From Rhizobium giardinii bv. giardinii H152 (GTDB taxonomy: Bacteria > Pseudomonadota > Alphaproteobacteria > Rhizobiales > Rhizobiaceae), in contig NZ_KB902578.1 of the NCBI RefSeq assembly GCF_000379605.1, positions 92,624 through 156,623 on the forward strand: a DNA stretch of 64,000 nt, given 5' to 3'. Made by a program: the position numbers and the translations under genes. The notes under the pieces are model-generated. The model did not search any database, was not told the DNA's origin, and saw nothing but the letters and a program-made list of their open reading frames with translations. The first letter of the stretch is position 1. The number at the start of each line of letters is the position of its first letter. Below, one piece after another: positions 8,123-17,258 of the stretch.

Positions 8123-9997
8123 TTAGTGCTCGATATCGTCGCCGGGAAGGATATCGCCTTCCGCGGATTCGGCTGCGGCCACGGCCTGCGGCTCTTCCTC
8201 CGGTTCCGGCCCCTTTATCCGCACGTCGGCGATCTTTGCGCCTGGAAACCGTGCGATGATGGCGGCGACGTCAGGGTCCTGCCGGGCGTCGTTGAACTGG
8301 CGCTCCTTGGTGGCCGCTTCGGCCTCCACAAGCGTCGGCTGGCCGGGCTCGCGGCTGAGGATCACCATCCAGCGGATGCCCGTCCAATCCTCCAGCTTTT
8401 TCTGCAGCTCGGCAACCAGCGTCTTCGGCGCATCGTCCGGCAGGTTGATCTCCAGCCGCCCGGGCTCCAGATTGACCAGACGGACGAAATTGCGCACCAG
8501 CGTCTTCAGCCTGATGTCGCGGTTTGTGGCGCAGAGATCGGCAATGTCGCTCGCCGATTTGACGGCGACCTTCGGTTCCGCTTTTGCCGCCGGGGCTTCG
8601 ACCGGTTTCTCTTCCGTCTTGCCGACCGGCATGTCCGGCTGCGCTGCGATGGTCGGCACGGCGCGCAGCATGGTCGCGCCGTTTCCGGTCGTCCGTTGCG
8701 CGGGAACCATGTCGCTGCCGCCAACCTGAACGGCGGAAGCCGCGGACGCCTGGGCACCACCGCCGTTGCCGCCGTTCGGCGCTGCGGGCGGGCGGGCGGT
8801 TTCTCCGCCCGACAGTTCGAGCAGCCGCCGGGCCGCATCTTCCGGGGCAGGCAGGTGGGCGGCGTGGGCAAGGCGGATCAACACCATTTCGGCGGCACCG
8901 GCCGGACGCGACGAGCTTTCCGTTTCCGGAATGCCCTTCAAGAGCATCTGCCAGATGCGCGACAGCGTCGTCACGGCGATGCCTGACGAGAATTCGGCGC
9001 CGCGGGTGCGCTCGATCTCGCTCAGCGACTGGTCGTTCGCGGCATCCGGCACATATTTCAGCCGGGTGACGAGATGGGTGAAGTCGGCAAGGTCGGTCAG
9101 CACCACGGACGGGCTGGCGCCGGCCTCGTACTGCCCGTTGAACTCCTCGAGCGCGGCCGCGACATCGCCTTTGACGATATGCTGGAACAGGTCGACGATG
9201 CGGGCGCGGTCGGCAAGCCCGAGCATCGAGCGCACGGCCTCGACCTTGACCACGCCGCCGCCATGGGCGATCGCCTGGTCGAGCAGCGACAGGCCGTCGC
9301 GCGCCGAGCCTTCGGCCGCACGGGCGATCATCGCCAGCGCATCCGGATCGGCCGAGATGCCTTCCTTGCCGAGAATGGTGGTGAACAGGCCGACGAGATC
9401 CGACGCGCCTATGCGGCGCAGGTCGAAGCGCTGGCAGCGCGACAGGACGGTGATCGGCACCTTGCGGATTTCGGTGGTGGCGAAAATGAACTTCACATGC
9501 TCCGGCGGCTCTTCGAGCGTCTTCAACAGGCCGTTGAAGGCCTGGGTCGAGAGCATGTGCACTTCGTCGATGATATAGACCTTGTAGCGCGCCGAAACCG
9601 GCCGGTAGCGCACTTGCTCGATGATCTCGCGGATGTCGTCGATGCCGGTATGGGAGGCGGCGTCCATCTCGATCACGTCGACATGGCGGCCTTCCATGAT
9701 CGCCTGGCAATGTTCGCCGGGGATGCGCAGGTCGATGGTCGGCTTGTCGATTTCGCTCGTCTTGTAGTTCAGCGCGCGGGCCAGGATGCGGGCCGTCGTC
9801 GTCTTGCCGACGCCGCGAACGCCGGTCAGCATGTAGGCCTGGGCGATGCGACCGGTCTCGAAGGCGTTGGTGAGGGTGCGCACCATCGGTTCCTGGCCGA
9901 CCATCAGGTCGGAGAAATCCTTGGGGCGGTATTTGCGCGCGAGAACCCGGTAGGCGGCGGGCTTTTCAGATGTCGGGATCAACGTATCTTCGCTCAT
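8123..9997 (-). CDS. dnaX: DNA polymerase III subunits gamma/tau
   Basis: Clamp-loader ATPase that loads the beta clamp and tethers polymerase cores. 624 residues from ATG 9997. Visible parts: Walker A GVRGVGKTT (about 58-66), Walker B / DEVH (VYIIDEVHML, about 145), the SRC sensor (VLSRCQRFDLRR, about 192), domain III (about 250-380), a Pro/Ala/Gly-rich linker and a C-terminal tau-like region. The usual zinc-binding Cys quartet after Walker A is reduced to one Cys (GEHCQAIMEGRH). The frame stays open upstream across the SRP RNA gene to 10231, but that extension is not real protein. Confidence 0.96.
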   Translation of the reverse strand: MSEDTLIPTSEKPAAYRVLARKYRPKDFSDLMVGQEPMVRTLTNAFETGRIAQAYMLTGVRGVGKTTTARILARALNYKTSEIDKPTIDLRIPGEHCQAIMEGRHVDVIEMDAASHTGIDDIREIIEQVRYRPVSARYKVYIIDEVHMLSTQAFNGLLKTLEEPPEHVKFIFATTEIRKVPITVLSRCQRFDLRRIGASDLVGLFTTILGKEGISADPDALAMIARAAEGSARDGLSLLDQAIAHGGGVVKVEAVRSMLGLADRARIVDLFQHIVKGDVAAALEEFNGQYEAGASPSVVLTDLADFTHLVTRLKYVPDAANDQSLSEIERTRGAEFSSGIAVTTLSRIWQMLLKGIPETESSSRPAGAAEMVLIRLAHAAHLPAPEDAARRLLELSGGETARPPAAPNGGNGGGAQASAASAVQVGGSDMVPAQRTTGNGATMLRAVPTIAAQPDMPVGKTEEKPVEAPAAKAEPKVAVKSASDIADLCATNRDIRLKTLVRNFVRLVNLEPGRLEINLPDDAPKTLVAELQKKLEDWTGIRWMVILSREPGQPTLVEAEAATKERQFNDARQDPDVAAIIARFPGAKIADVRIKGPEPEEEPQAVAAAESAEGDILPGDDIEH

Positions 9998-10046
9998 CGC
10001 CCCTGCCGCTTGGCTACAAGTCTGTCCAGACAGGACGGAAGAAAAA

Positions 10047-10150
10047 GGGTGGGAGGCTGGCACGATGACCCGTGCCGTGGCTCGTTGGGGCTGCTTCCTT
10101 CCGGACCTGACCCGGTTGGCGAGTGGCTCGTCCACCACCAACCTCCCGGC
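10047..10150 (-). ncRNA. ffs: Signal recognition particle RNA (4.5S-type)
   Basis: The minus strand contains the invariant SRP domain IV: GGTCAGGTCCGGAAGGAAGC with its GGAA tetraloop and asymmetric internal loop. The flanks pair as a long hairpin, GGGAGG near the 5' end with CCTCCC near the 3' end, and a TTTTT run follows at 10042-10046. Length about 104 nt, as in small bacterial SRP RNA. It lies between dnaX and the divergent HIT gene; ends are approximate. Confidence 0.93.
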
Positions 10151-10248
10151 TCTCATATCGGCAATATCGAAACCAAATGCAAGCCACGCCTTCAAAAAAC
10201 TGCTATCTTTGTGCAAACAAAGGAAAATCACTGATCCGGGAGATCCGC

Positions 10249-10653
10249 TTGCCTGCCTTCGATATCGATGAACGCCTTGAACGCGACGGCTTGCTGATCG
10301 CCACGCTCGGTCTTTGCCAGCTTCGCATCAACAACGACCGCCGGTGGCCCTGGATGGTGCTCGTTCCGCAGCGCGACGGCGTGACGGAAATCTTCGACCT
10401 GACGCCGCTTGACCAGGCGATGTTGACTTTCGAGACGAACATGGTCGCTTCGGCATTGAAAAAGGCAACGGGCGCGACGAAGATCAATGTCGGCGCGCTT
10501 GGCAATATCGTCCGCCAGCTCCACGTCCATGTCATTGCCCGCAGCGAGGGCGATGCCAACTGGCCGGGGCCGGTCTGGGGTTTCGGCACGGCCGAACCCT
10601 GGGGCGATGACGAGCGCAAGGCATTTGCAGCACGGATACTGGAAAATCTCTGA
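10249..10653 (+). CDS. HIT-family hydrolase
   Basis: Histidine-triad nucleotide hydrolase-like protein, 134 residues from TTG 10249, which has GGGAG 7 nt upstream. Substrate unknown; HIT enzymes hydrolyse nucleotide phosphoramidates or dinucleoside polyphosphates. The signature reads QLHVHVIARSEGD (about residues 86-98): the first two His are present, the third of the triad is replaced by Ile. An alternative ATG at 10177 would give 24 extra residues containing CYLC. It ends 2 bp before nudC, so the two nucleotide-handling enzymes are probably co-transcribed. Confidence 0.85.
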   Translation: MPAFDIDERLERDGLLIATLGLCQLRINNDRRWPWMVLVPQRDGVTEIFDLTPLDQAMLTFETNMVASALKKATGATKINVGALGNIVRQLHVHVIARSEGDANWPGPVWGFGTAEPWGDDERKAFAARILENL

Positions 10654-10655
10654 TC

Positions 10656-11630
10656 ATGACGAAATCGATCTTCGAACTGCACAGCCCGCACCCCGAGCCG
10701 AGCACGCTCGTTGCCTTCGCCGAGAATCACCTGGACCGGCAATCCGAACATCGACCGGACGATTGCGTCGAGGCCGCCTTCCGCAGGGAGGGGGCGCATG
10801 CCTTCGCCTTTTCCGGCGGCAAGCTCGTCGTCAAGCACGATGAGAAAATCATGGATCCGCTGTTTGCGCCCTATGAACTGGCGGGGCTCGAGCCCGAACT
10901 CGACGACGCGATCCTGCTCGGTTTCCTCGCCAACGGCGAGCCGCGGCTTGCCGTTCCGGTCGGCCTGACGGAGGAAACGCTGCCGGAGCCCTTCAAGCTT
11001 GCCGACGGCCGCACGCTTTATCGCCAGCAGATGCTGCCCGACGAGCTGCTCGGCCAGTTCGCGCAGGCATCAAGCCTGATCAGCTGGAATGCGGCCAACC
11101 GTTTCTGCGGCAAGTGCGGCTCGGCGATGGAAAGCAAGGCCGGCGGTTACCGCCGCGTCTGTACCGCCTGCGGCCACATGGCTTTCCCGCGCACCGATCC
11201 GGTCGTCATCATGCTGACCATCGACGTCGAGCGCGATCTCTGCCTGCTCGGCCGCAGCCCGCATTTTCCGGAAGGCATGTATTCCTGTCTGGCGGGCTTC
11301 GTCGAACCGGGCGAAACGATCGAGAATGCGGTGCGGCGCGAAACCCACGAGGAATCCGGCATCCGCGTCGGCCGCGTCCGCTACCATGCCTCGCAGCCCT
11401 GGCCGATGCCGCACACGCTGATGATCGGCTGCTATGCCGAAGCCCAGTCCCGCAATATCCATCGCGACGAACAGGAGCTCGAGGATTGCCGCTGGTTCAG
11501 CCGCGAGGAAACGGCTGCCATGCTGGCACGCAACACCGGCGTGGCGCTGGCTGACGGCGAACTCGGCCCGCCGCCGAAGGGCGCCATCGCCCATCAACTG
11601 ATGCGCGACTGGCTGGACTGGCTGCGATAA
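10656..11630 (+). CDS. nudC: NAD(+)/NADH diphosphatase NudC
   Basis: Nudix hydrolase splitting NADH/NAD+ to NMN(H) and AMP; E. coli NudC also removes NAD caps from RNA. The 324-residue product has an N-terminal domain (1-145), a zinc ribbon (CGKCG and CTACG, about 151-172) and the Nudix box GX5EX7REUXEEXGU with residues GFVEPGETIENAVRRETHEE (about 212-231), followed by the SQPWPMPHTLM motif that marks the NudC subfamily. Starts 2 bp after the HIT gene. Confidence 0.95.
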   Translation: MTKSIFELHSPHPEPSTLVAFAENHLDRQSEHRPDDCVEAAFRREGAHAFAFSGGKLVVKHDEKIMDPLFAPYELAGLEPELDDAILLGFLANGEPRLAVPVGLTEETLPEPFKLADGRTLYRQQMLPDELLGQFAQASSLISWNAANRFCGKCGSAMESKAGGYRRVCTACGHMAFPRTDPVVIMLTIDVERDLCLLGRSPHFPEGMYSCLAGFVEPGETIENAVRRETHEESGIRVGRVRYHASQPWPMPHTLMIGCYAEAQSRNIHRDEQELEDCRWFSREETAAMLARNTGVALADGELGPPPKGAIAHQLMRDWLDWLR

Positions 11631-11692
11631 CGACAATCGGCGCCCGCTGGTGGCGGACGCCGACGTGTTTTCTCGCCCAGGCCGCTTCCCGT

Positions 11693-12763
11693 TCAGAAGT
11701 TGCGCTGAACGCGCAGGATGCCGCCGAAGGCCTCGCCGCTGCCGCGCTCGCCGCCGAAATCGGTGTAGTTGAGTTCCGGCTGCACCATGAGGCCCGGCAC
11801 CACCGCGTATTCGACGTTCAACGCCGCCGCCAGGGTTCCATCCTCCTCATAGGCGAGCTGGCCGTTCAGGGATGCCTTGTCGCTCAGCGTCGCGGAGAAG
11901 CCGCCCCAGGCCGCCCAGTCGCCATACCAGGGGCCATAATAGTTCAGCTGACGGCTGCCGCCGGGGCCATTGTCGTTGTCCCAATCCGACTGATAGCCGC
12001 CCATGACGAAGACCGAGAACGCATCGTTGAACTCGACGTCGACGCGGATCTTGCCGCCGAAGGCATCGGCGTAGGTGTCATAGCCACCGACGGCGGCGAT
12101 GCCGCCCCACTCCTGCTCGTATTTCACGCCGCCGATGATATGTGGCGCGTCACCACCGCTGTACGAAGCGGTCGGGACAGGAGCAAAGCCGGTATCGTAA
12201 TCACCGGAGCCCTCTTCGAGGCCGATCAGGGCGGAAAAGCCGTTTCCGGCTTCATAGACATAGCTCACCTGGTTGGTGCGATCGCCGGTATAGTCGATGA
12301 CATCGTCGTTGATGATGTTACCGGCCGAGTTCAGCCAGGTGTCGAACCGCGAATCGTCATAGCCTGCGCGAAAGCCGGCCAGCTCGATATAGGCGCTGTT
12401 GATATAGGTCGACTCGTCATCGGCGGACGCCTGGCTACGCAGCTCGATAAAGGAACGCAGGGTGCCGTATTCCGTTTCGTTGCGGGCATCGAGCCGGATG
12501 GTGCCGCGCGCAAAGCCGTCCCAGCCGAGATCCTCGCCGCTATACGGGTCGTCGCCGAAGCTCGAATCGGATCGCACATAGCCGCTGATCTTCAGGCATG
12601 TTTCCGTGCCGGGGATATAGAAGAATCCAGCACCGAAAGCATCGCAAACGCGTACATATTCGAGGGGTTCGGGTTCTGCAGCAACGATCGCGTCTGCTGC
12701 GCGCGCGCCCGTCACGACCGTCAATGCAGCCGCCGAGCCGAGGAGGAGGAGTTTGAGTGTCAT
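11693..12763 (-). CDS. Outer-membrane porin (Porin_2 / RopA-Omp2b type)
   Basis: Predicted 16-strand trimeric porin, 356 residues, with a signal peptide (MTLKLLLLGSAAALTVVTGARA cleaved near ARA-AD), the family-typical start of the mature chain with two cysteines (RVCDAFGAGFFYIPGTETCL) and alternating beta strands rich in Tyr/Gly/Asp, ending in the aromatic C-terminal NF needed for outer-membrane assembly. ATG 12763 has AAAGG upstream. A 195-bp promoter region separates it from pheA. Related to rhizobial RopA and Brucella Omp2. Confidence 0.9.
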   Translation of the reverse strand: MTLKLLLLGSAAALTVVTGARAADAIVAAEPEPLEYVRVCDAFGAGFFYIPGTETCLKISGYVRSDSSFGDDPYSGEDLGWDGFARGTIRLDARNETEYGTLRSFIELRSQASADDESTYINSAYIELAGFRAGYDDSRFDTWLNSAGNIINDDVIDYTGDRTNQVSYVYEAGNGFSALIGLEEGSGDYDTGFAPVPTASYSGGDAPHIIGGVKYEQEWGGIAAVGGYDTYADAFGGKIRVDVEFNDAFSVFVMGGYQSDWDNDNGPGGSRQLNYYGPWYGDWAAWGGFSATLSDKASLNGQLAYEEDGTLAAALNVEYAVVPGLMVQPELNYTDFGGERGSGEAFGGILRVQRNF

Positions 12764-12958
12764 AGGCTAACCTTTGTGGCGCATGCCGTGTGGGCGGCAT
12801 GCGCATGAAGTGGTGTCGGATACGATGATGGCGCATCGGCGAAGCAATACAAGCATTCTGCGTCAAACCAACCGCTGAGGGTCCTCCGCAAAATAACCAT
12901 CTTCCGGCCACAAAGGATAGCCGTCAGTTTTGGCCCTTTAAATCCGGCCGAAGCGTTC

Positions 12959-13813
12959 CTAAAGGACGAGTCGCATCGGGTGGGCGGCATAGGAGCCGAG
13001 AATGCGGACCTTCTCGGAAAAATATCGCAGTTCATCCAGGGCCTGGCGCACGTGCGGGTCGTCCGGATGCCCTTCGATATCGGCGTAGAACTGGGTGGCG
13101 ATGAACTTGCCGCCGAGTTGGTAGCTCTCGAGCTTGGTCATGTTGATGCCATTCGTCGCAAAGCCGCCGAGCGCCTTGTAGAGCGAAGCGGGAATGTTGC
13201 GAACGTTGAAGACGAAGGTCGTGACGATGACGTCCTTTTCCGACTGCCGATTGATCTCCTTTGCATCGCGCGAGAGGACGACGAATCGCGTGACGTTGTT
13301 TTCCGTGTCCTCGACGTTTTCCGCGATGATCTCCAGCTTGTAGAGATCGGCGGCGAGCCGCGGCGCAAGGGCTGCCATCGACCGGTCGCCTCGTTCCGCC
13401 ACCAGCTTGGCAGCGCCCGCGGTATCGCCGGCCACCACCGGCTTCCAGCCGTTGGCGCGGACGATCATGCGGCACTGACCGAGCGCATGGATATGACTGT
13501 GCACGGTGCGGATTTCGTCGCGCGACACGCCCGGCAGCACCATCAGCTGGAAGCGGATGGGCATGAAATATTCGCCGACGATATGCAGTCGTGATTCGGG
13601 CAGCAGGTGATGAATGTCGGCGACGCGGCCGGCGATCGTGTTTTCGATCGGGATCATCGCAAGATCGGCCTCGCCGTTCTCGACCGCCAGGAACGCGTCC
13701 TCGAAGGTCTGACAGGGTAGCGGTTCCATGTCCGGGAACATGTCGCGGCAGGCCATGTCGGAGTTGGCGCCGTAGTCGCCCTGGAACGAGATGCGGTTGG
13801 TCTTGGTGATCAT
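12959..13813 (-). CDS. pheA: Prephenate dehydratase
   Basis: Converts prephenate to phenylpyruvate in phenylalanine synthesis. Stand-alone type, 284 residues: periplasmic-binding-like catalytic domain (1-185) with [20 protein letters not shown] and the catalytic NNVTRFVVL motif, then an ACT regulatory domain (about 195-275) expected to bind phenylalanine. ATG 13813 is chosen; a TTG at 13825 directly after the kdsB stop would add four residues. kdsB and pheA abut on one strand, an order familiar in rhizobia. Confidence 0.95.
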   Translation of the reverse strand: MITKTNRISFQGDYGANSDMACRDMFPDMEPLPCQTFEDAFLAVENGEADLAMIPIENTIAGRVADIHHLLPESRLHIVGEYFMPIRFQLMVLPGVSRDEIRTVHSHIHALGQCRMIVRANGWKPVVAGDTAGAAKLVAERGDRSMAALAPRLAADLYKLEIIAENVEDTENNVTRFVVLSRDAKEINRQSEKDVIVTTFVFNVRNIPASLYKALGGFATNGINMTKLESYQLGGKFIATQFYADIEGHPDDPHVRQALDELRYFSEKVRILGSYAAHPMRLVL

Positions 13814-13825
13814 CAGGGGTTCCAA

Positions 13826-14578
13826 TCAGGCTTTTGCGGAAAGAAGGCGCCGGGCCTTTTCAAGGTCTGCCGGGGTATCGACGCCGAGCGGTATGGATCT
13901 GACGATCTCGACGTCGATGCGCATGCCGGCTTCGAGCGCGCGCAACTGCTCCAGCGATTCGCGCTTTTCCAGTGTCGAGGGCGGCAGCGACACGAATTTC
14001 TCCAGCGCCGCCCGCCGATAGGCATAGAGGCCGATATGATGGTAGAGCGGCCCTTGGCCATGCGGCGCGGTGGCGCGGGTAAAATAAAGCGCCTTCAGGC
14101 GCGTCGCCGACAGAGGCGCGCCGACGACCTTGACCACGTTCGGATTGCGCTTTTCTTCCTCATCCTCGATTTCCACCGTCAGCGTGGCGATGTCGACCTG
14201 CGGGTTTTCGAGTGGCCTGAGGGCTGCGCGGATGGTCTCCGGCTCGATCGTCGGCAAATCGCCCTGGACATTGATCACGATCTCGACCTTGCCTTCGGGG
14301 TCGCTCTTCAGAAGCGCCTCATGAATACGGTCGGAACCGGACTGGTGATCCACGCGGGTCATCACCGCCTCGAAGCCGGCGGCGGTCACCGCATCGAATA
14401 CGTCCTGGTGATCGACGGCAACAACGATCCGCCCGGCTTGAGCATCCTTTGCCCGCAAGGCGACCTGCACAATCATCGGGAGGCCGCAAATGTCGGCGAG
14501 CGGCTTGCCTGGAAGGCGCGTCGAGGCCATGCGGGCAGGAATGAGAATGAGGGTTTTGTCCAAATTGTCGCTGTTCAT
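13826..14578 (-). CDS. kdsB: 3-deoxy-manno-octulosonate cytidylyltransferase
   Basis: Activates Kdo as CMP-Kdo for lipopolysaccharide inner-core synthesis. 250 residues. Nucleotide-binding N-terminus [20 protein letters not shown] (about 8-27), the [12 protein letters not shown] motif and the SGSDRIHEA loop are all present. The start is MNSDNLDK at 14578; upstream in-frame sequence lacks conservation. Divergent from cycM across a 156-bp promoter region, and immediately upstream of pheA. Confidence 0.96.
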   Translation of the reverse strand: MNSDNLDKTLILIPARMASTRLPGKPLADICGLPMIVQVALRAKDAQAGRIVVAVDHQDVFDAVTAAGFEAVMTRVDHQSGSDRIHEALLKSDPEGKVEIVINVQGDLPTIEPETIRAALRPLENPQVDIATLTVEIEDEEEKRNPNVVKVVGAPLSATRLKALYFTRATAPHGQGPLYHHIGLYAYRRAALEKFVSLPPSTLEKRESLEQLRALEAGMRIDVEIVRSIPLGVDTPADLEKARRLLSAKA

Positions 14579-14734
14579 GCCTGGGCCTTCAAAACGCGCC
14601 GGAAAAGTGTCAAAAGGTCTCAGTCCGGGGCTTATAATGTCTGTTGCAACGCAAAGCCAAAAGACATAGGTTCCGCGCGATTTCAAGATAGGCCGGCGTT
14701 TTGTTTGCGCCGGTTGCAAGGGGAGCGTTTGCAG

Positions 14735-15379
14735 ATGAACTCATATGTGAACATGGGCGTGGGTGCCTTTCTTGGTACGGTCTTTGTTTTGATGTCCGTA
14801 TCGATCGCGTCGGAAGGCATTTTCCATTCGGAAGCTCCCGAGAAGGAAGGTTTCGCCATCATCGCCGAGGAAGGTGGATCGGAAGCCGGTGCCGGTGGCG
14901 CGGCAGAAGCCGAAGTCGATATCAAGCCGCTGCTCGCATCCGCCGATCCGGCGGCTGGCGCGACCGTCTTCAAGAAATGCGCGAGCTGTCACACCACCGA
15001 AAAGGGCGGCGCGAACAAGGTCGGCCCGAATCTCTGGGGCGTTGTCGAGCGTCCGATCGCCTCGCATGAGGGCTTCAGCTATTCGGCCGGCATGAAGACC
15101 TTCGCCGAAGCCAACAAGACCTGGAGCTACGACCATCTGAGCTTCTTCATCGAAGCGCCGAAGAAGCACGTTCCCGGCACTGCGATGGGCTTTGCCGGTG
15201 TCAAGAAGCCGGAAGAGCGCGCCAACCTGATTGCCTGGCTGCGCGAACAGGCCGATGCGCCGGTGGCACTGCCCGACGCTTCCGCTGCCGCGACGCCTGC
15301 CGCCGAAGGCGAAGCCGTGAAGCCGGCTGCCGAAGCCGAGGCAGCCAAGCCGGCGACGGAAGCCGCGCCGGCGCAATAA
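14735..15379 (+). CDS. cycM: Membrane-anchored cytochrome c (CycM-like)
   Basis: 214-residue electron carrier, probably delivering electrons to the aa3 oxidase as CycM does in rhizobia. An uncleaved N-terminal membrane anchor (about residues 8-28, [17 protein letters not shown]) is followed by an acidic linker, then a class I cytochrome c domain with the haem motif CASCH (about 85-89), GPNLWG and a distal Met ligand region (PGTAMGFAG). A low-complexity Ala/Glu/Pro/Lys tail (about 185-214) is unusual in repetitiveness. AGGGGAG lies 10 nt before the ATG. A strong terminator follows. Confidence 0.9.
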   Translation: MNSYVNMGVGAFLGTVFVLMSVSIASEGIFHSEAPEKEGFAIIAEEGGSEAGAGGAAEAEVDIKPLLASADPAAGATVFKKCASCHTTEKGGANKVGPNLWGVVERPIASHEGFSYSAGMKTFAEANKTWSYDHLSFFIEAPKKHVPGTAMGFAGVKKPEERANLIAWLREQADAPVALPDASAAATPAAEGEAVKPAAEAEAAKPATEAAPAQ

Positions 15380-15410
15380 GCCGTTGCTTCTCAGCCAGTT
15401 ACATCCTTAG

Positions 15411-15434
15411 GCCCGGCCCTGTGCCGGGCTTTTT
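15411..15434 (+). terminator. Rho-independent terminator after cycM
   Basis: GCCCGGC pairs with GCCGGGC around a short CCTGT loop and is followed by five T. It lies 32 bp after the cycM stop. Confidence 0.9.
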
Positions 15435-15490
15435 CGTGACCGCATGGGCAATCAAATGCGTCTGCCGGGCCAATCTGCAGTCCGCTCTCC

Positions 15491-16435
15491 CTACAGCAGT
15501 ATATAGGCCCAGGCCGAAACCGAGATGACGCCAAGTGCGGTGGTGATGGTGATCGTCGAGGAGGCGAGCCCGTGGCCGACGTTGAAATGATTGGCAATGA
15601 GCCAGGCATTGACGCCGGTCGGTACCGATGAGGTCAAGACCAGGGCGGCCGTCCAGTTGCTGTTGAGGCCGAGCAGATGGCAGGCCCCATAGACGGCTGC
15701 CGGCAGAACGACCAGCTTCAGGACACTGGTGATCGAGGCAAGCCCGGTATTGCCGACGAGGCCGTATTTGTCGAGCGCCATGCCGATCGAGACGAGCGCC
15801 GCAGGGGCGGCGACCGAGGCGAGCTGATCGACGACGACCTTGACCGGTCCGCCAGGCGGCATGCCGACGAGATGGACGAGCGCACCGCAGACAAGGCCGA
15901 TGACCAGCGGATTGCGCACCAGATTGCGCAGAATGCCCTTCAACAGCCGCAAGGGGCTTTGGCCCGGCTTGCCGCTGGTCTTGCGCTCGGCCCGCTCCAT
16001 CAGGATCGTGCCGGCAATCATCATGACGGGCAGATGCACCGACAAAAGGATGGACAGCGCCACCACCCCGTCCTCGCCGACGTTGCGGGAGACCAGCGGC
16101 AGGCCGATGAAGACCGTATTGGCAAAGGCGGAGGAAACGCCCGAGAGCACACCGACGCGCGCATCCTTCTTGAAAAACACAGTGGCTGCGAGATGCCCGA
16201 GCGTCCATGTGACCGCAACGCCTGAGAAATAGGCGACCCAGAGCGGCCAGGGCGACCCTTCCTTGAAGTCGGCCTCGGCAATGGTGCGGAACAAGAGAAC
16301 CGGCACCGCCACCCGGAAGACGAAATCGCCAAGCGCTTCCCCGACGGTCGCCTTCAGATAGTTCGTCCGCACGATCAGCCATCCGAGGAGGATGAGGACG
16401 AAAATCGGCACGACATTCAGGAAGACATCGGACAT
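15491..16435 (-). CDS. AEC family transporter (auxin efflux carrier superfamily)
   Basis: Inner-membrane carrier of 314 residues with about ten hydrophobic segments in two five-helix repeats, typical of the Mem_trans family (malonate/malate or auxin-like carriers). Conserved features include the N-terminal VPIFVLILLGWL helix, NTVFIGLPL and the second-repeat VPTGVNAWLIANHF. ATG 16435 has AAGAGG 11 nt upstream. Convergent with cycM. The substrate cannot be told from sequence. Confidence 0.9.
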   Translation of the reverse strand: MSDVFLNVVPIFVLILLGWLIVRTNYLKATVGEALGDFVFRVAVPVLLFRTIAEADFKEGSPWPLWVAYFSGVAVTWTLGHLAATVFFKKDARVGVLSGVSSAFANTVFIGLPLVSRNVGEDGVVALSILLSVHLPVMMIAGTILMERAERKTSGKPGQSPLRLLKGILRNLVRNPLVIGLVCGALVHLVGMPPGGPVKVVVDQLASVAAPAALVSIGMALDKYGLVGNTGLASITSVLKLVVLPAAVYGACHLLGLNSNWTAALVLTSSVPTGVNAWLIANHFNVGHGLASSTITITTALGVISVSAWAYILL

Positions 16436-16653
16436 CGGGTGCTGCCTCTTGGCGAGTTGAGCTTCCGCCATAGACCCATTCGCCGCGATGCCGCAACCCG
16501 GCGGCAGGAACAGGCTGTCCTCGAACGCGGCGATTCCCGCAGTGCCGCGTCGTCCGCGACACACGCGATCCGGGGAATGCCTTCCTCCCGCCGCGCCAGA
16601 CGAGGGAACCTTCGGGAAAGGCTTGCGTTGTCCCTTGGGAAGGGCAGGTGGCC

Positions 16654-16911
16654 ATGCACAAGCAGATTTACGTCCATGAGGACGATCACCCGGATTTGAC
16701 GGGCGACGAACTTGCCGAAAAGGTCCTGCGCTATATCCAGTATTCCGCGCTGATCGATACGTCCGGCCTTTCGGTCATGGCCATCGGCCGGACCGTCGTT
16801 CTAAGCGGCTATGTTTCCTGCGAAACGGAACTCGGCTGCGCCGAGGAGGCAGCCGCCTCGGTCATCGGCGTGCATCTGGTGGAGAACCGGCTGGAGGTGC
16901 GACCGCACTAA
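16654..16911 (+). CDS. Small BON-domain protein
   Basis: 85-residue protein consisting of little more than one BON domain (about residues 15-82: AEKVLRYIQYSALIDTSGLSV then VVLSGYVSCETE and VVENRL-like VHLVENRLEV). BON domains bind membranes or lipids and commonly appear in periplasmic or osmotic-stress proteins; this one lacks a signal peptide, so it may be cytoplasmic. ATG 16654 has AAGGGCAGG upstream; a GTG at 16648 is an alternative. Divergent from the AEC gene and convergent with a tiny membrane-protein gene 14 bp away. Confidence 0.8.
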   Translation: MHKQIYVHEDDHPDLTGDELAEKVLRYIQYSALIDTSGLSVMAIGRTVVLSGYVSCETELGCAEEAAASVIGVHLVENRLEVRPH

Positions 16912-16925
16912 ACCCAACGCCCGGT

Positions 16926-17057
16926 TCAATAGACCCAAAAGGCAACCGCCAAAAGGGCCGGCAGCGAGACGCCAAACAGCCACATCAGAAACTGGCGAAA
17001 CATCAGCTGCCGGTATTCGCGGCGGACGGATTTTCTTGGTGTTTCGGATACCGGCAT
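16926..17057 (-). CDS. Tiny single-pass membrane protein (43 aa)
   Basis: A 43-codon frame starting ATG at 17057 with AAAGGAC about 7 nt upstream. The product has a basic cytoplasmic head (TPRKSVRREYRQ) and a single C-terminal hydrophobic helix (FLMWLFGVSLPALLAVAFWVY), giving an N-in tail-anchored form. Third and last of three tandem mini-genes on the minus strand, 15 bp after the one before. No function recognised; the good ribosome binding site and tight spacing make it likely real. Confidence 0.65.
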   Translation of the reverse strand: MPVSETPRKSVRREYRQLMFRQFLMWLFGVSLPALLAVAFWVY

Positions 17058-17072
17058 CGCGATTGTCCTTTC

Positions 17073-17255
17073 TTAAAGTGCGCCGCCGGTAACCGGGTTT
17101 ACCACCGGCTTTTCGCTGTCGTCCTTGGCGCCAGCGGGCTGCACCGCGGGCGGTGCCTTGGATTTCTCGTCGGCATGGGAGGGCTGGCCGGGCGACCTGT
17201 GCACGTCCCGCGGCTTCTTCTGTTCCGGCGTCACGTTGCTGTCATCGGTCGACAC
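17073..17255 (-). CDS. Small disordered protein (60 aa)
   Basis: 60-residue hydrophilic, Pro/Lys/Asp/Ser-rich protein with no predicted fold, starting at GTG 17255, directly behind GAGGA; the spacing is tighter than usual. It begins 3 bp after the stop of the preceding mini-gene, with which it shares a KDDxEKP stretch near the C-terminus, suggesting an old tandem duplication. No known family recognised. Confidence 0.6.
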   Translation of the reverse strand: MSTDDSNVTPEQKKPRDVHRSPGQPSHADEKSKAPPAVQPAGAKDDSEKPVVNPVTGGAL

Positions 17256-17258
17256 TCC

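Noticed and set aside
9998-10231. N-terminal extension of DnaX by 78 residues
   Set aside because: It would be translated from the SRP RNA gene; the conserved DnaX start and spacing fit ATG 9997.
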